A stretch of DNA of 64,000 nt from Natronococcus sp. A-GB1 (lineage in GTDB: Archaea; Halobacteriota; Halobacteria; Halobacteriales; Natrialbaceae), in the NCBI RefSeq assembly GCF_029688845.1, contig NZ_JARUKW010000019.1, positions 1 through 64,000 on the forward strand, in the 5' to 3' direction. Numbering within the stretch: the stretch's first letter is position 1; each line of letters starts with the position of its first letter. Below are positions 16,603 through 25,148 of the stretch, piece by piece. The position numbers and the translations under genes were made by a program. Under the pieces are notes generated by a model, which saw only the letters and a program-made list of their open reading frames with translations, was not told where the DNA came from and did not search any database.

Positions 16603-17841
16603 ATGGGAGTCGACTACTCGAAGCTACACGATCCGAACGCGGAGTACACGATGCGGGAGCTCTCCGCGGAGACGATGGGCGTCACCGGCGAGCGCGGCAA
16701 CGGCCGCGACGTCGAGATCACGGACGTCCAGACGACGATGATCGACGGCAACTTCCCGTGGACGCTCGTCCGGATCTACACCGACGCCGGCATCGTCGGC
16801 ACCGGCGAGGCCTACTGGGGCGCCGGCGCACCCGAACTCATCGAACGGATGACACCGTTCCTGCAGGGCGAGAACCCGCTCGACATCGATCGACTCACCG
16901 AACACCTCGTCCAGAAGATGTCCGGCGAGGGCTCGCTCGGCGGCGTCACCGTCACCGCGATCTCGGGCATCGAGGTCGCGCTGCACGATCTGGCCGGCAA
17001 GATCCTCGAGGTTCCGGCCTACCAGCTGCTCGGCGGCAAGTACCGCGACGAGGTGCGGGTCTACTGTGACTGTCACACCGAGGAGGAGGCCGACCCTGCC
17101 GCCTGCGCCGACGAGGCAGAACGCGTCGTCGAAGAGCTGGGCTACGACGCCCTGAAGTTCGACCTCGACGTCCCCTCGGGTCACGAGAAGGACCGCGCCA
17201 ACCGCCACCTGCGCGGCGTCGAGGTCGAGCACAAGGCCAGCATCGTCGAGGCGATCACCGAGCGCGTCGGCCACCGCGCCGACGTCGCCTTCGACTGCCA
17301 CTGGACGTTCTCGGGCGGCAGCGGCAAGCGCCTCGCCCAGCGCTTAGAGGAGTACGACGTCTGGTGGCTCGAGGACCCCGTCCCGCCGGAGAACCACGAC
17401 GTCCAGCGGGAGGTCACCCAGTCGACGTCGACCCCGATCACTGTCGGCGAGAACGTCTACCGCAAGCACGGCCAGCGCAGCCTCATCGAGAACCAGGCCG
17501 TCGACATCATCGCGCCCGACATGCCCAAAGTGGGCGGCATGCGCGAGACCCGGAAGATCGCCGACCTCGCGGACATGTACTACATCCCGGTCGCGATGCA
17601 CAACGTCTCCTCGCCGGTCGCGACGATGGGCAGCGCCCACGTCGGCGCCGCCATCTCGAACTCGCTTGCCGTCGAGTACCACTCCTACGAGCTCGACTGG
17701 TGGGAAGATCTCGTCGAGGAGGACGTCATCGAGGACGGCTACATCGACATCCCCGAGGAGCCCGGCCTCGGCGTCACCCTCGACATGGACGTCGTCGAGG
17801 AGCAGATGGTCGAGGGCGAGGAGTTGTTTGACGAGGAGTAG
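16603..17841 (+). CDS. gad: D-gluconate dehydratase (enolase superfamily)
   Basis: 412 residues. Mandelate-racemase/enolase-like: capping domain (about 38-150), then a barrel with KFDLD (Lys about 186), metal ligands in FDCHW (about 226-230), WLEDP (about 261-265) and GEN (about 285-287), and a catalytic His in AMHNVSSPV. It dehydrates gluconate to 2-keto-3-deoxygluconate, the second step after glucose dehydrogenase, 143 bases upstream. An A/T box (about 16562-16575) and a weak TrmB-like site (TACC-N7-GAGTG, 16574-16589) precede the start. Substrate inferred from context; other sugar acids are possible. Confidence 0.92.
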   Translation: MGVDYSKLHDPNAEYTMRELSAETMGVTGERGNGRDVEITDVQTTMIDGNFPWTLVRIYTDAGIVGTGEAYWGAGAPELIERMTPFLQGENPLDIDRLTEHLVQKMSGEGSLGGVTVTAISGIEVALHDLAGKILEVPAYQLLGGKYRDEVRVYCDCHTEEEADPAACADEAERVVEELGYDALKFDLDVPSGHEKDRANRHLRGVEVEHKASIVEAITERVGHRADVAFDCHWTFSGGSGKRLAQRLEEYDVWWLEDPVPPENHDVQREVTQSTSTPITVGENVYRKHGQRSLIENQAVDIIAPDMPKVGGMRETRKIADLADMYYIPVAMHNVSSPVATMGSAHVGAAISNSLAVEYHSYELDWWEDLVEEDVIEDGYIDIPEEPGLGVTLDMDVVEEQMVEGEELFDEE

Positions 17842-18164
17842 GCTCGCCGGGCTCGCTAGGATCTGCGCAGCGGTGTTCGATGAAGATTACTCTTCGTCGA
17901 TCCAGCGAATCTCTGAATTGTGTATTCGGCGAGGAACAAGAGCAGATCGGAGTGCAGTTTGTTTATTCAGATAGTTGTGTGAGACTCGCGTTACGTACAG
18001 GCGAAGGCGGTACCACTGCGGTAGCGCCACAAGCACAGCACCCGCGAGCGACCAGCGGGAGCGAGGACCCGCAGCAAAAGGTACGTGTGCACACGTAGTT
18101 ACCGAACCACCTGTTCCAGTCTCAGCTACAGGTCTAAATAAAGAAATCACACTACAATCTACGG
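17842..18164. other. AT-rich intergenic stretch, left part of island
   Basis: 323 bases without a credible gene. Base composition drops clearly below the neighbours from about 17880. It contains GCGGGAGCGAGGACCCGC (about 18055-18075), a short interrupted palindrome, and GTACGTGTGCACACGT (near 18080-18097), another palindromic run. No transposase fragment was recognised. Possibly the scar of an insertion. Confidence 0.5.
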
Positions 18165-18485
18165 TTAGATTTGTCTTGCCTCTGGGGATTGGAGATGTTC
18201 AGGAACAGCTATTATTTCAACGACAAATGCAACTATCGCTCCTATGATGGCTCCTGGAACAGTCACATCAATGAATCGGAGAGGGCCCCAATAAATTAGC
18301 CCAGCGGCAAATAGAAACACACCACTCACGAACAAGATTCCAACAGCAGGACGTTGAAGGCTCTTACGGCGTTCGGCAGAAATTCGACTACGAACAAACC
18401 ACGGCAGTGGTCCCATAAGTAGGAAACCACCCACCGCTGACACACCGAACCAGAGCCATACGCTCTGACCCACATCTTGTTCCAT
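18165..18485 (-). CDS. Small membrane protein in the AT-rich island
   Basis: 106 residues from ATG 18485; the frame can be extended to a TTG at 18521, which is less likely. Three to four membrane segments: about 8-28, 46-65 and 72-92. A charged loop (RSRISAERRKSLQRP) lies between the first and second pairs. A minus-strand box A ATTTTATG (about 18523-18530) sits 40 bases upstream. Codon use is far more A/T-rich than that of the neighbours, suggesting recent acquisition. No family recognised. Confidence 0.65.
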   Translation of the reverse strand: MEQDVGQSVWLWFGVSAVGGFLLMGPLPWFVRSRISAERRKSLQRPAVGILFVSGVFLFAAGLIYWGPLRFIDVTVPGAIIGAIVAFVVEIIAVPEHLQSPEARQI

Positions 18486-18847
18486 AAGCCGAAATGTATT
18501 GCTTATACCTAAAACACCCAAGCATAAAATACAAAGAGAACGTTTACTTTTGAAGACAGTAACTTTCCCATAGGATTAGTAACCCATCTAAAACTAAGTA
18601 TTTTGCCATGTCTATGAGTTGTTTTACGCTATATTCAGGGGAATATATCTACGTTATTAATCGCCAACAAACCGCAGCGGTACATTCGCATAACAAAATC
18701 GCACTCCCAACTCCCGGTACGATTCCTCGGACTCGAGGAGTCCTACCTGCCTCGTTCGACGGAACCACGCTTCCTCGTGTCGCCGATTGTCGCGGACGAA
18801 TCCCCACCTCACCGAGAGCATATATCGGCCGTTTCCGAAAGTCCAGT
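18486..18847. other. AT-rich intergenic stretch, right part of island
   Basis: 362 bases. It holds the promoter of the small membrane gene (about 18523-18536, minus) and, at its GC-rich end, the box A CATATATC (18819-18826) 22 bases before the phosphotransferase start. The open frame of the next gene continues upstream through here to 18608, but the residues it would add are not acidic and lie upstream of that box A, so it is not taken as coding. Confidence 0.55.
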
Positions 18848-19813
18848 ATGGACGAACGCGGAGACGATCTTGTCGACGCGGTGCTCGAGGACGTCTTCTC
18901 CGGCCGAACGGTCGAAACCGTCGGAGAGACGGGGCCGTCGTGGAACGATCGGAACCGGACCGTCCGTATCGCGTTTCGCGAGGCCGACCCCGTCTTCCTG
19001 AAGGTAGCCGTCGACGGCGATGGTTCGCGGATCGCCTGCGAGCGGGCCGCGATAGAGTACGTCGACGAACACTGCGACGTGATCGTGCCGACGGTGCTCG
19101 CGAGTGAGCCTGACGGCAGGGTTCCGTACCTCCTTACCGCACCCCTCGGTGAGACCCTCTCGCTCGAGTGGAGCGACTGGTCGGACGGGAAACGCGTCGA
19201 CGTGACCCGCCAGGTTGGCGCCGCGCTGGCGGCGCTCCATGTCCGTCGGTTCGACCGCCACGGTCACGTTACGGACGGGGACGCGTCGGGACTCGAGCTC
19301 GAAACCGGCGCCTGGACCGACGTGCTCGTCGAGCGGATCGCGTGGATGCGGGAGCTGGCCTCGAGCGATCGGTTCGACCACCACTTCGATGCAGTCGTTG
19401 GGGCCGTCGAGGACAACCGCGAGCGACTCGACGAGGCGCCGGCGACCCTGGTCCACGGCGACCCCGCCCAGCCGAACTGCGTTCGCGGCGAGACGGGAAC
19501 GGGGTTCGTCGACTGGGAGCTCGCCCACGTGGGCGATCCGGCCCGCGAGCTTCACCGGGCCGAGGACCAGCTACTTCCGGAGACGGCGACGAACGCGAGC
19601 GAGCTGCGAGACGCCCTCCGGGAGGGATACCGACGAGAGCAGGGTTCGATTCCGAAGGGGGTCGACGAGCGAGCGCCAGTCTACGACGCGGTCAGGCAGC
19701 TCGGCCGCTCCGGATTCTTCGACAAGTGGGTCACGCTCACCGGCGAGTCGGAGGCGACGGTCGTAAAACGGATCGAATCGGAGATGCAGCGGCGTCTCGA
19801 CGCGATTCGGTAG
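18848..19813 (+). CDS. Aminoglycoside/choline phosphotransferase-like kinase
   Basis: 321 residues from ATG 18848, immediately after a TATA box, so probably leaderless. The APH fold is seen in the lysine strand (PVFLKVAVDG), the catalytic VHGDPAQPNC (HxDxxxxN) and the metal-binding FVDWELAHVGDP. Members phosphorylate small hydroxyl compounds such as sugars, choline or antibiotics; haloarchaeal ones have no known substrate. It converges with a GH15 gene 20 bases downstream. Confidence 0.85.
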   Translation: MDERGDDLVDAVLEDVFSGRTVETVGETGPSWNDRNRTVRIAFREADPVFLKVAVDGDGSRIACERAAIEYVDEHCDVIVPTVLASEPDGRVPYLLTAPLGETLSLEWSDWSDGKRVDVTRQVGAALAALHVRRFDRHGHVTDGDASGLELETGAWTDVLVERIAWMRELASSDRFDHHFDAVVGAVEDNRERLDEAPATLVHGDPAQPNCVRGETGTGFVDWELAHVGDPARELHRAEDQLLPETATNASELRDALREGYRREQGSIPKGVDERAPVYDAVRQLGRSGFFDKWVTLTGESEATVVKRIESEMQRRLDAIR

Positions 19814-19833
19814 CCTCGAGCTCTATGTCCCGG

Positions 19834-21723
19834 CTACGAACCGGACCGGAACAGCGTCTCGATCCCGTCGGGGTGGAAGTCCTCCGGCGAGACCTCGTCG
19901 TCCGCCTCGAGCGCCCGCGTCAAATACGAGGCGCTGTTGAGCAGCCCGAGGTGGCTGAACGCCTGCGGGAAGTTCCCAAGCAGCTGGCCGCTGTCGGGAT
20001 CGAGCTTCTCGGAGTAGAGCCCGAGGGGGCTGGCATAGTCGATCAGCGACTCGAAGAACTCCTCGGCGAGTTCGAGTCGGTTCGAGAGGACCAGGGCGTC
20101 GATCAGCCAGAACGAACAGAGGACGAACGCTTCCTCCTCGTCCTCGCGGACCTCGCTGTCGACGAACCGGACGACCAGTCCGTCGTCGGTCGTCAGCTCC
20201 TCGAGAACGGTGTCGATCGTGTTCTGGATCCGTTCGTCCTCGGGCGGGAGAAACTCGTAGATCGGCAGCAGCAGGGCGGTGGCGTCGATCGCCTCGTCGG
20301 TCTCGAAGTGCTGGACGAAGCTGCCGGCCTCCTCGCTGTACCCGCGTTGTTCGATCGCCTCGCGGAGCGCCTCGCGCTCCTCGCGCCAGCGCTCGAGGGG
20401 CGCCTCGAACCCGTTCTGTTCGGCGATCGAGATTCCCCGGTCGAGCGCGACCCAGCACAGCAGCTTCGAGTGCAGGAAGTGGCGGTGTTCCTCGCGGAAC
20501 TCCCAGATACCGGGGTCGCGCTCGGACCAGTGGACACAGACGTAGTCGATCAGATCGCAGATCGAGCCCCACTGCTCGTCGGTCAGCGAGATATCGTCGT
20601 CGTACTGGATCGTCTCGTAGACCGCCTGGACGATCGTGCCGTAGGCGTCGAGCTGGCGCTGGGGAGCCGCGCCGTTACCGATCCTGACGGGGCGGGTGTC
20701 CCGGTACCCCGAGAGGTGTTCGAGGATCTCCTCCTCGACGTCAGTCTCGCCGTGGAGTCCGTACAGCGGCTGGATCTCCGCGGGGTCGTTCTGCATCACG
20801 TCGACGAACCAGTCGAAGTACTCGCGGGCCTCCTGGCGGTGGCCGGTATCGTGCAGCGCCTGGACGGTGAACTTCGCGTCGCGGATCCAGTTGTACCGGT
20901 AGTCCCAGGTTCGATCGGAGCCGATCTTCTCGGGGATCGACGTCGTCGCCGCGGCGGGTATCGCCCCCGTCTCGTGGTGGATCAGGAGCTTGAGGACGAG
21001 CTCCGAGCGGATCACCATCTCGTACCAGCGTTCAGGCATCGAGTCGGGGGTCTCCTCCCGGGCGCTGAGCCACGACCGCCAGTAGCGCTTCGTCTCGTCG
21101 AGGACCGTCTCCGGATCGTTCGACGCGAGCGGTTCGGCACCGCCGTACTGGACTCCGATCCAGCACGTCTCGCCTTTCTCGAGCGAGGCCGTCCCGGTCG
21201 CGGTCGGCTCCGAATCGGCCAGCTCGAGTTCGGACTCGAGCCGTTCGCCGACGACAAGGTGGAGCTCTTCATCGTCGCTTCGTGCCGCCACGCCGTCGTC
21301 GGTCCGCTCGAGAGCCGGGTCGACGCGCGCGTAGTCGAACCGCGGCTCGAACTCGACGGCGAACTCGATCTCGCCGCGGTCGCACTCGAGTCGGCGATAG
21401 ATCGCCTGCTGGAAGTCCTCGTCCTCCGTGTCGTCGTCCTCGATCGGCATGAAGTCGGTGACGGTCGCCTGCCCGTCGGCCGTCTCGAACACCGTCTCGA
21501 GGACGTTCGTCCGGTCGACGTACCCCTGGTGGGACTCGTAGTTCGCCTCCGGGTGGACGGCGAAGTGACCGCCCCGCTCGAGGTCGAGAATCCGAGCGAA
21601 GACGCTCGCGTCCTCGAGATGCGGGAAACAACACCAGTCGATCGAGCCGCGGCGGCTGACGAGCGCACAGCGGTCGTCGTTGCCGATGACGCCGTAATCG
21701 CGAAGTGGGAGATGGTCCATCAT
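19834..21723 (-). CDS. Glycoside hydrolase family 15 protein (trehalase-like)
   Basis: About 629 residues from ATG 21723 (MMDHLPLRDYG; the next ATG at 21720 is equivalent). The N-terminus LRDYGVIGNDDRCALVSRRGSIDWCCFP is the hallmark of bacterial/archaeal GH15 trehalase-glucoamylase proteins. The barrel has TWDYRYNWIRDAKFTVQAL and the catalytic acid in DPGIWEFREEHRHF; GLYSEKLDPDSGQLLGNFPQAFSH is conserved near the C-terminus. No leader, so cytoplasmic. It differs strongly from the GH15 protein at 11.2-13.2 kb. Trehalose or alpha-glucan hydrolysis is likely. Confidence 0.92.
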   Translation of the reverse strand: MMDHLPLRDYGVIGNDDRCALVSRRGSIDWCCFPHLEDASVFARILDLERGGHFAVHPEANYESHQGYVDRTNVLETVFETADGQATVTDFMPIEDDDTEDEDFQQAIYRRLECDRGEIEFAVEFEPRFDYARVDPALERTDDGVAARSDDEELHLVVGERLESELELADSEPTATGTASLEKGETCWIGVQYGGAEPLASNDPETVLDETKRYWRSWLSAREETPDSMPERWYEMVIRSELVLKLLIHHETGAIPAAATTSIPEKIGSDRTWDYRYNWIRDAKFTVQALHDTGHRQEAREYFDWFVDVMQNDPAEIQPLYGLHGETDVEEEILEHLSGYRDTRPVRIGNGAAPQRQLDAYGTIVQAVYETIQYDDDISLTDEQWGSICDLIDYVCVHWSERDPGIWEFREEHRHFLHSKLLCWVALDRGISIAEQNGFEAPLERWREEREALREAIEQRGYSEEAGSFVQHFETDEAIDATALLLPIYEFLPPEDERIQNTIDTVLEELTTDDGLVVRFVDSEVREDEEEAFVLCSFWLIDALVLSNRLELAEEFFESLIDYASPLGLYSEKLDPDSGQLLGNFPQAFSHLGLLNSASYLTRALEADDEVSPEDFHPDGIETLFRSGS

Positions 21724-21884
21724 GAAATCAGCGGGCCTCGTGGGTCCGTTCTGCAAGCGGGTACGGACGGAGATACGAGCGATAGCCAGCAAAAGGGTGC
21801 GCCGGCAAGCGCCGGGTGTCTGCAGCCGTCGGGATAGCACGTGAGGGTGGGCGTTTTATCCCCCTGCTCGAGGTGACACACTCC

Positions 21885-22979
21885 GTGAGTTCAGCAATCA
21901 CGCGCAGGCGGCTGCTCGGCGCGGCCATCGGTTCCGTCGCTGTTGTCGGTACCGGGAATGGCGCGGACGACGGACACGGCCGTCGGTGCTCCAAACGCCT
22001 CGACCGCGCGGTGCGGGCGCAGGTCGACGAACGGTACACCGCGGTCTACGACGAGGCGATCGACGCCGTCGTGCTCGTCAACGTTTTCGGCGACGAGATC
22101 CCCGCGGGGCTGGGCTCGGGGTTCGTCGTCGACGACGATTACGTCGTGACGAACGATCACGTCGTGGGTGGGGCGAGCGAGGTCGAACTCCAGTTTCGCG
22201 ACGAGCAGTGGCGCTCGGCCTCGGTCGTCGGCTCGGACGTCCACAGCGATCTGGCCGTCCTCGAGGTCGACGACGTCCCCGAAGCCGCCTCGGCGCTGTC
22301 GTTTACCGACGCGGAGCCGACCGTCGGCCAGGAGGTGCTCGCGCTGGGCAACCCTCTGGGGCTCGACGCCTCGATCTCCCAGGGGCTGGTCAGCGGGATC
22401 GACCGCTCGCTACCGAGCCCGACCGGGTTTTCGATCCCCGCAGCGATCCAGACCGACGCCCCGGTCAACCCCGGTAACAGCGGCGGTCCACTCGTCGACC
22501 TCGAGGGCGATGTCCTCGGCGTCGTCTTCGCCGGCGCCGGCCAGACGATCGGCTTCGCGATCTCGGCGGCGCTCGCGAATCGCGTCGTCCCCGCCCTCGC
22601 CGAGGACGGAGAGTACGAACACGCCTACCTGGGCGTCAGCGTCGTTCCAGTTAGCCCGCTGCTGGCCGAGGCGAACGACCTCGAGGAGCCCCGCGGCGTC
22701 CTCGTCGCCGAGGTCTCCTCCGACGCACCCGCCGAGGGCGTCCTCGAGCCGGCCGATGGAGTCGAATCGATCGACGGCGATTCCGTCCCGGTCGGCGGCG
22801 ACGTGATCATCGCGATCGATGACGAGGAGATCCCCAACCAGGAACGACTGTCATCCGTGCTCGCGCTCGAGACCTCGCCCGGCGACGCCCTCGAGATCGA
22901 GGTCGTCCGCGACGGTGAGCGCGAAACGGTCGAGTTGACCCTCGAGCCCCGGCCCGACGTGGATGTCGATATCCCCTGA
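21885..22979 (+). CDS. HtrA/DegP-like serine protease with Tat leader
   Basis: 364 residues from GTG 21885, 33 bases after a TTTTAT box. A twin-arginine leader (ITRRRLLGAAIGSVAVVG) starts the protein. The S1C protease domain carries His (VTNDHVVGG), Asp (VHSDLAVL) and Ser (NPGNSGGPL). One C-terminal PDZ domain (about 250-355, YLGVSVVPVSP, VIIAIDDEEIPN) ends it. It probably degrades or refolds damaged proteins on the outer face of the membrane. No lipobox is seen after the leader, so it is either released or held by the uncleaved helix. Confidence 0.93.
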   Translation: MSSAITRRRLLGAAIGSVAVVGTGNGADDGHGRRCSKRLDRAVRAQVDERYTAVYDEAIDAVVLVNVFGDEIPAGLGSGFVVDDDYVVTNDHVVGGASEVELQFRDEQWRSASVVGSDVHSDLAVLEVDDVPEAASALSFTDAEPTVGQEVLALGNPLGLDASISQGLVSGIDRSLPSPTGFSIPAAIQTDAPVNPGNSGGPLVDLEGDVLGVVFAGAGQTIGFAISAALANRVVPALAEDGEYEHAYLGVSVVPVSPLLAEANDLEEPRGVLVAEVSSDAPAEGVLEPADGVESIDGDSVPVGGDVIIAIDDEEIPNQERLSSVLALETSPGDALEIEVVRDGERETVELTLEPRPDVDVDIP

Positions 22980-23082
22980 GCCTGCGAGACCGACGGATCG
23001 GTCGACACCGACGCGAACGCGAACGCAATTCGCACGCCGAACAGGTACATCGATTAGGGACGAAACCGTTCTCGTATAGCGT

Positions 23083-24037
23083 ATGACGGAAATCGGTCAC
23101 AAACTCATCTGCGAGGAACACGGTCCGAACGCCTCGCCGACTACGCCAGACTCGCCGACCGATCGGCGTTCGACTTCGCGATGATCTCCGATCACTTCCA
23201 CCCCTGGATCTCGAGCCAGGGCGGGAGCCCGCTGGTCTGGAACGTGATCGGCGCGATCTCGCAGGCGACCGACGACCTTACCCTGGGAACGAGCATCACC
23301 TGCCCGATCCTGCGATACCACCCCGCGATATTGCCCAGGCGGCCGCAACCGCGGGCGTCCAGCTTCCCGGTCGGTTCTTCCTCGGGGTCGGCACCGGCGA
23401 GAACCTGAGCGACCACGTCCTGGGCGATCGGTGGCCCGAACACCAGGTTCGCCTCGAGATGCTCGAGGAAGCCGTCGACCTCATCCGAACCCTGTGGGAG
23501 GGCGAGACGACGAGCTACCGAGGCGACTACTACACCGTCGAGAACGCCAGGATCTACACGCTGCCCGACGAACTCCCGCCGATCCCGATCGCCACCGACG
23601 GCCCGAAGACGGCGCGCAAAGCGGGTGAGATCGGCGACGGGCTCGTCGCGGTCGCGCCCGACCCGGATCTGATCGAGGCGTTCGAAGAGGGCGGCGGCGA
23701 GGACAAGCTCCGGTACGCCGAGATCGACGTCTGTTACGCCGAGGACGAACAGGAAGCGATCGAGATCGCCCACGAGATCTGGCCGCAGGCGGCGCTACCG
23801 GGCGAACTGCTCTGGGAGCTGCGGACGCCCGCGCACTTCGAGCAGGCGACCGAGGCGGTCACGGAGGAGGACGTCGCCGAGGTCGTCGTCTGCGGCTCGG
23901 ACCCCGAGGAACACATCGAGGGAATCCAGGAGTACGTCGACGCCGGCTTCGAACACGTCGCGGACCACAACGTCGGCTCGAACCAGGCCGAGTTCGTCGA
24001 GTTCTACGAGGAAGAGGTTCTGCCAGCGGTACAGTAG
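23083..24037 (+). pseudogene. LLM-class F420/flavin oxidoreductase, two frameshifts
   Basis: The protein is split over three frames. Frame 1 gives MTEIGHKLICEEHGPNA; near 23132-23136 the reading must shift to give LADYARLADRSAFDFAM and SDHFHPWISSQGGSP. Near 23328-23332 it must shift again to give AQAAATAGVQLPG and the rest (GVGTGENLSDHVLGDRWPEH, then YYTVENARIYTLPDE to the stop). Both shifts equal loss of one base. Reassembled, it is a full-length (about 318 residues) luciferase-like F420-dependent oxidoreductase close to TIGR03557. Either a recent pseudogene or a sequence with two errors. Confidence 0.88.
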
Positions 24038-24076
24038 TCGACGGAGGGTTCGAGCGCCCGCGCGGCGACTCGAGCG

Positions 24077-24274
24077 TCAGGAGTCAGTCTCGCCTTCCGC
24101 TTCCTCGAGATCCTCGGGCTGCTCGTCGGATCGGGGCGCGTTCTGGGTGCCCAGGTCGTCGTCACCGTCGTCGACCTCGTCGGGATCGCGGTCAACTCGC
24201 TCGAGTTCCTCCTCGATCTCTGCCTCTCGTTCCGCCTCGTACTCGTCGGCGCGGTCGGTGTCGTCTTCGGCCAT
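24077..24274 (-). CDS. Small acidic protein, function unknown
   Basis: 65 residues from ATG 24274 (another ATG at 24304 adds ten hydrophobic residues). Nearly all charged: a helical EYEAEREAEIEEELE stretch, then Asp/Glu-rich coil. It lies between the broken oxidoreductase and secE, on the opposite strand. Likely a disordered haloarchaeal protein. Coding status is moderately uncertain, since acidic bias alone can come from GC-rich sequence. Confidence 0.55.
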   Translation of the reverse strand: MAEDDTDRADEYEAEREAEIEEELERVDRDPDEVDDGDDDLGTQNAPRSDEQPEDLEEAEGETDS

Positions 24275-24420
24275 AACGACCGTGGCTTCGAGACCGAACA
24301 GCATGGTCCTCGGGCCGTCGACTGCAACGTCGGCCGCGGCCCGATTTCTCGTTTCGTTTCAAGAACAGGGGGGCTGACACGAAAGACAGATAAAAGAGCC
24401 CGCACTGTGAACGAATAGAT

Positions 24421-24606
24421 ATGGACGTTCCGTACGACCTCACCTCGTACGTTCGGGTGTTGAAGATGGCGACGACACCCACTACCGAGGAGTTCCTCCA
24501 AGTATCGAAGATCGCTGGGGCCGGAATCCTGCTCGTCGGATTCCTCGGCTTCATCATCGGCGGAATCATGCTGTTGCTGACCGGCGACGCCGGTGGTGGC
24601 TTCTAA
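24421..24606 (+). CDS. secE: SecE / Sec61 gamma subunit
   Basis: 61 residues. The short amphipathic N-terminal helix ([21 protein letters not shown]) and one membrane span (about 30-55) match archaeal Sec61 gamma, the small clamp subunit of the SecYEG translocon. A box A GATAAAAG (about 24391-24398) sits 25 bases before the ATG, so the message is leaderless. It overlaps spt5 by one base (TAATG), the conserved archaeal pair. Confidence 0.97.
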   Translation: MDVPYDLTSYVRVLKMATTPTTEEFLQVSKIAGAGILLVGFLGFIIGGIMLLLTGDAGGGF

Positions 24607-25043
24607 TGGGCATCTACGCGGTCAAGACGACGGCCAGCCAGGAGCGAACAGTCGCCGACATGATCATCAACCGCGAGGAACCCGAGATCCACGCCGCGCT
24701 CGCGCCGGACTCGCTGACCTCCTACGTGATGGTCGAGGCCGACGACGACGCCGTCATTACCCGCGTGCTCGAGGACATCCCCCACGCGCGCAGCATGGTC
24801 CCCGGGCGATCCGATATCTCGGAGGTCGAGCACTTCCTCTCGCCGAAGCCGGACGTCGAGGGAATCGCCGAGGGCGACATCGTCGAGCTCATCGCCGGCC
24901 CGTTCAAGGGCGAGAAGGCCCAGGTCCAGCGCATCGACGAAGGTAAGGATCAGGTGACGGTCGAACTGTACGAGGCGACGGTTCCGATCCCGGTGACGGT
25001 GCGGGGCGACCAGATTCGCGTGCTCGACAGTGACGAACGGTAG
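24606..25043 (+). CDS. spt5: Transcription elongation factor Spt5 (NusG)
   Basis: 145 residues: NGN domain (about 1-85, IYAVKTTASQERTVADMI) and a KOW domain (about 90-140, GDIVELIAGPFKGEKAQV). With Spt4 it clamps RNA polymerase on DNA and links it to the ribosome. Starts inside the secE stop, so it is translated together with it. Confidence 0.97.
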   Translation: MGIYAVKTTASQERTVADMIINREEPEIHAALAPDSLTSYVMVEADDDAVITRVLEDIPHARSMVPGRSDISEVEHFLSPKPDVEGIAEGDIVELIAGPFKGEKAQVQRIDEGKDQVTVELYEATVPIPVTVRGDQIRVLDSDER

Positions 25044-25148
25044 TTCGTCAGTCAGTACGAATGGGTACACCATGCCCGTAGGTGTCTCCGACGACCGGTA
25101 GCGAGTCAGTTCGCTCGGGGCGAACGACGTGAGCACCGAGGACGTTTT

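Noticed and set aside
18608-18847. In-frame N-terminal extension of the phosphotransferase
   Set aside because: Residues unlike the protein, AT-rich, and upstream of the TATA box at 18820.
19168-21837. 889-codon open frame on the plus strand
   Set aside because: Antisense shadow of the GH15 gene and the phosphotransferase; GC-rich codon bias keeps the opposite strand open.
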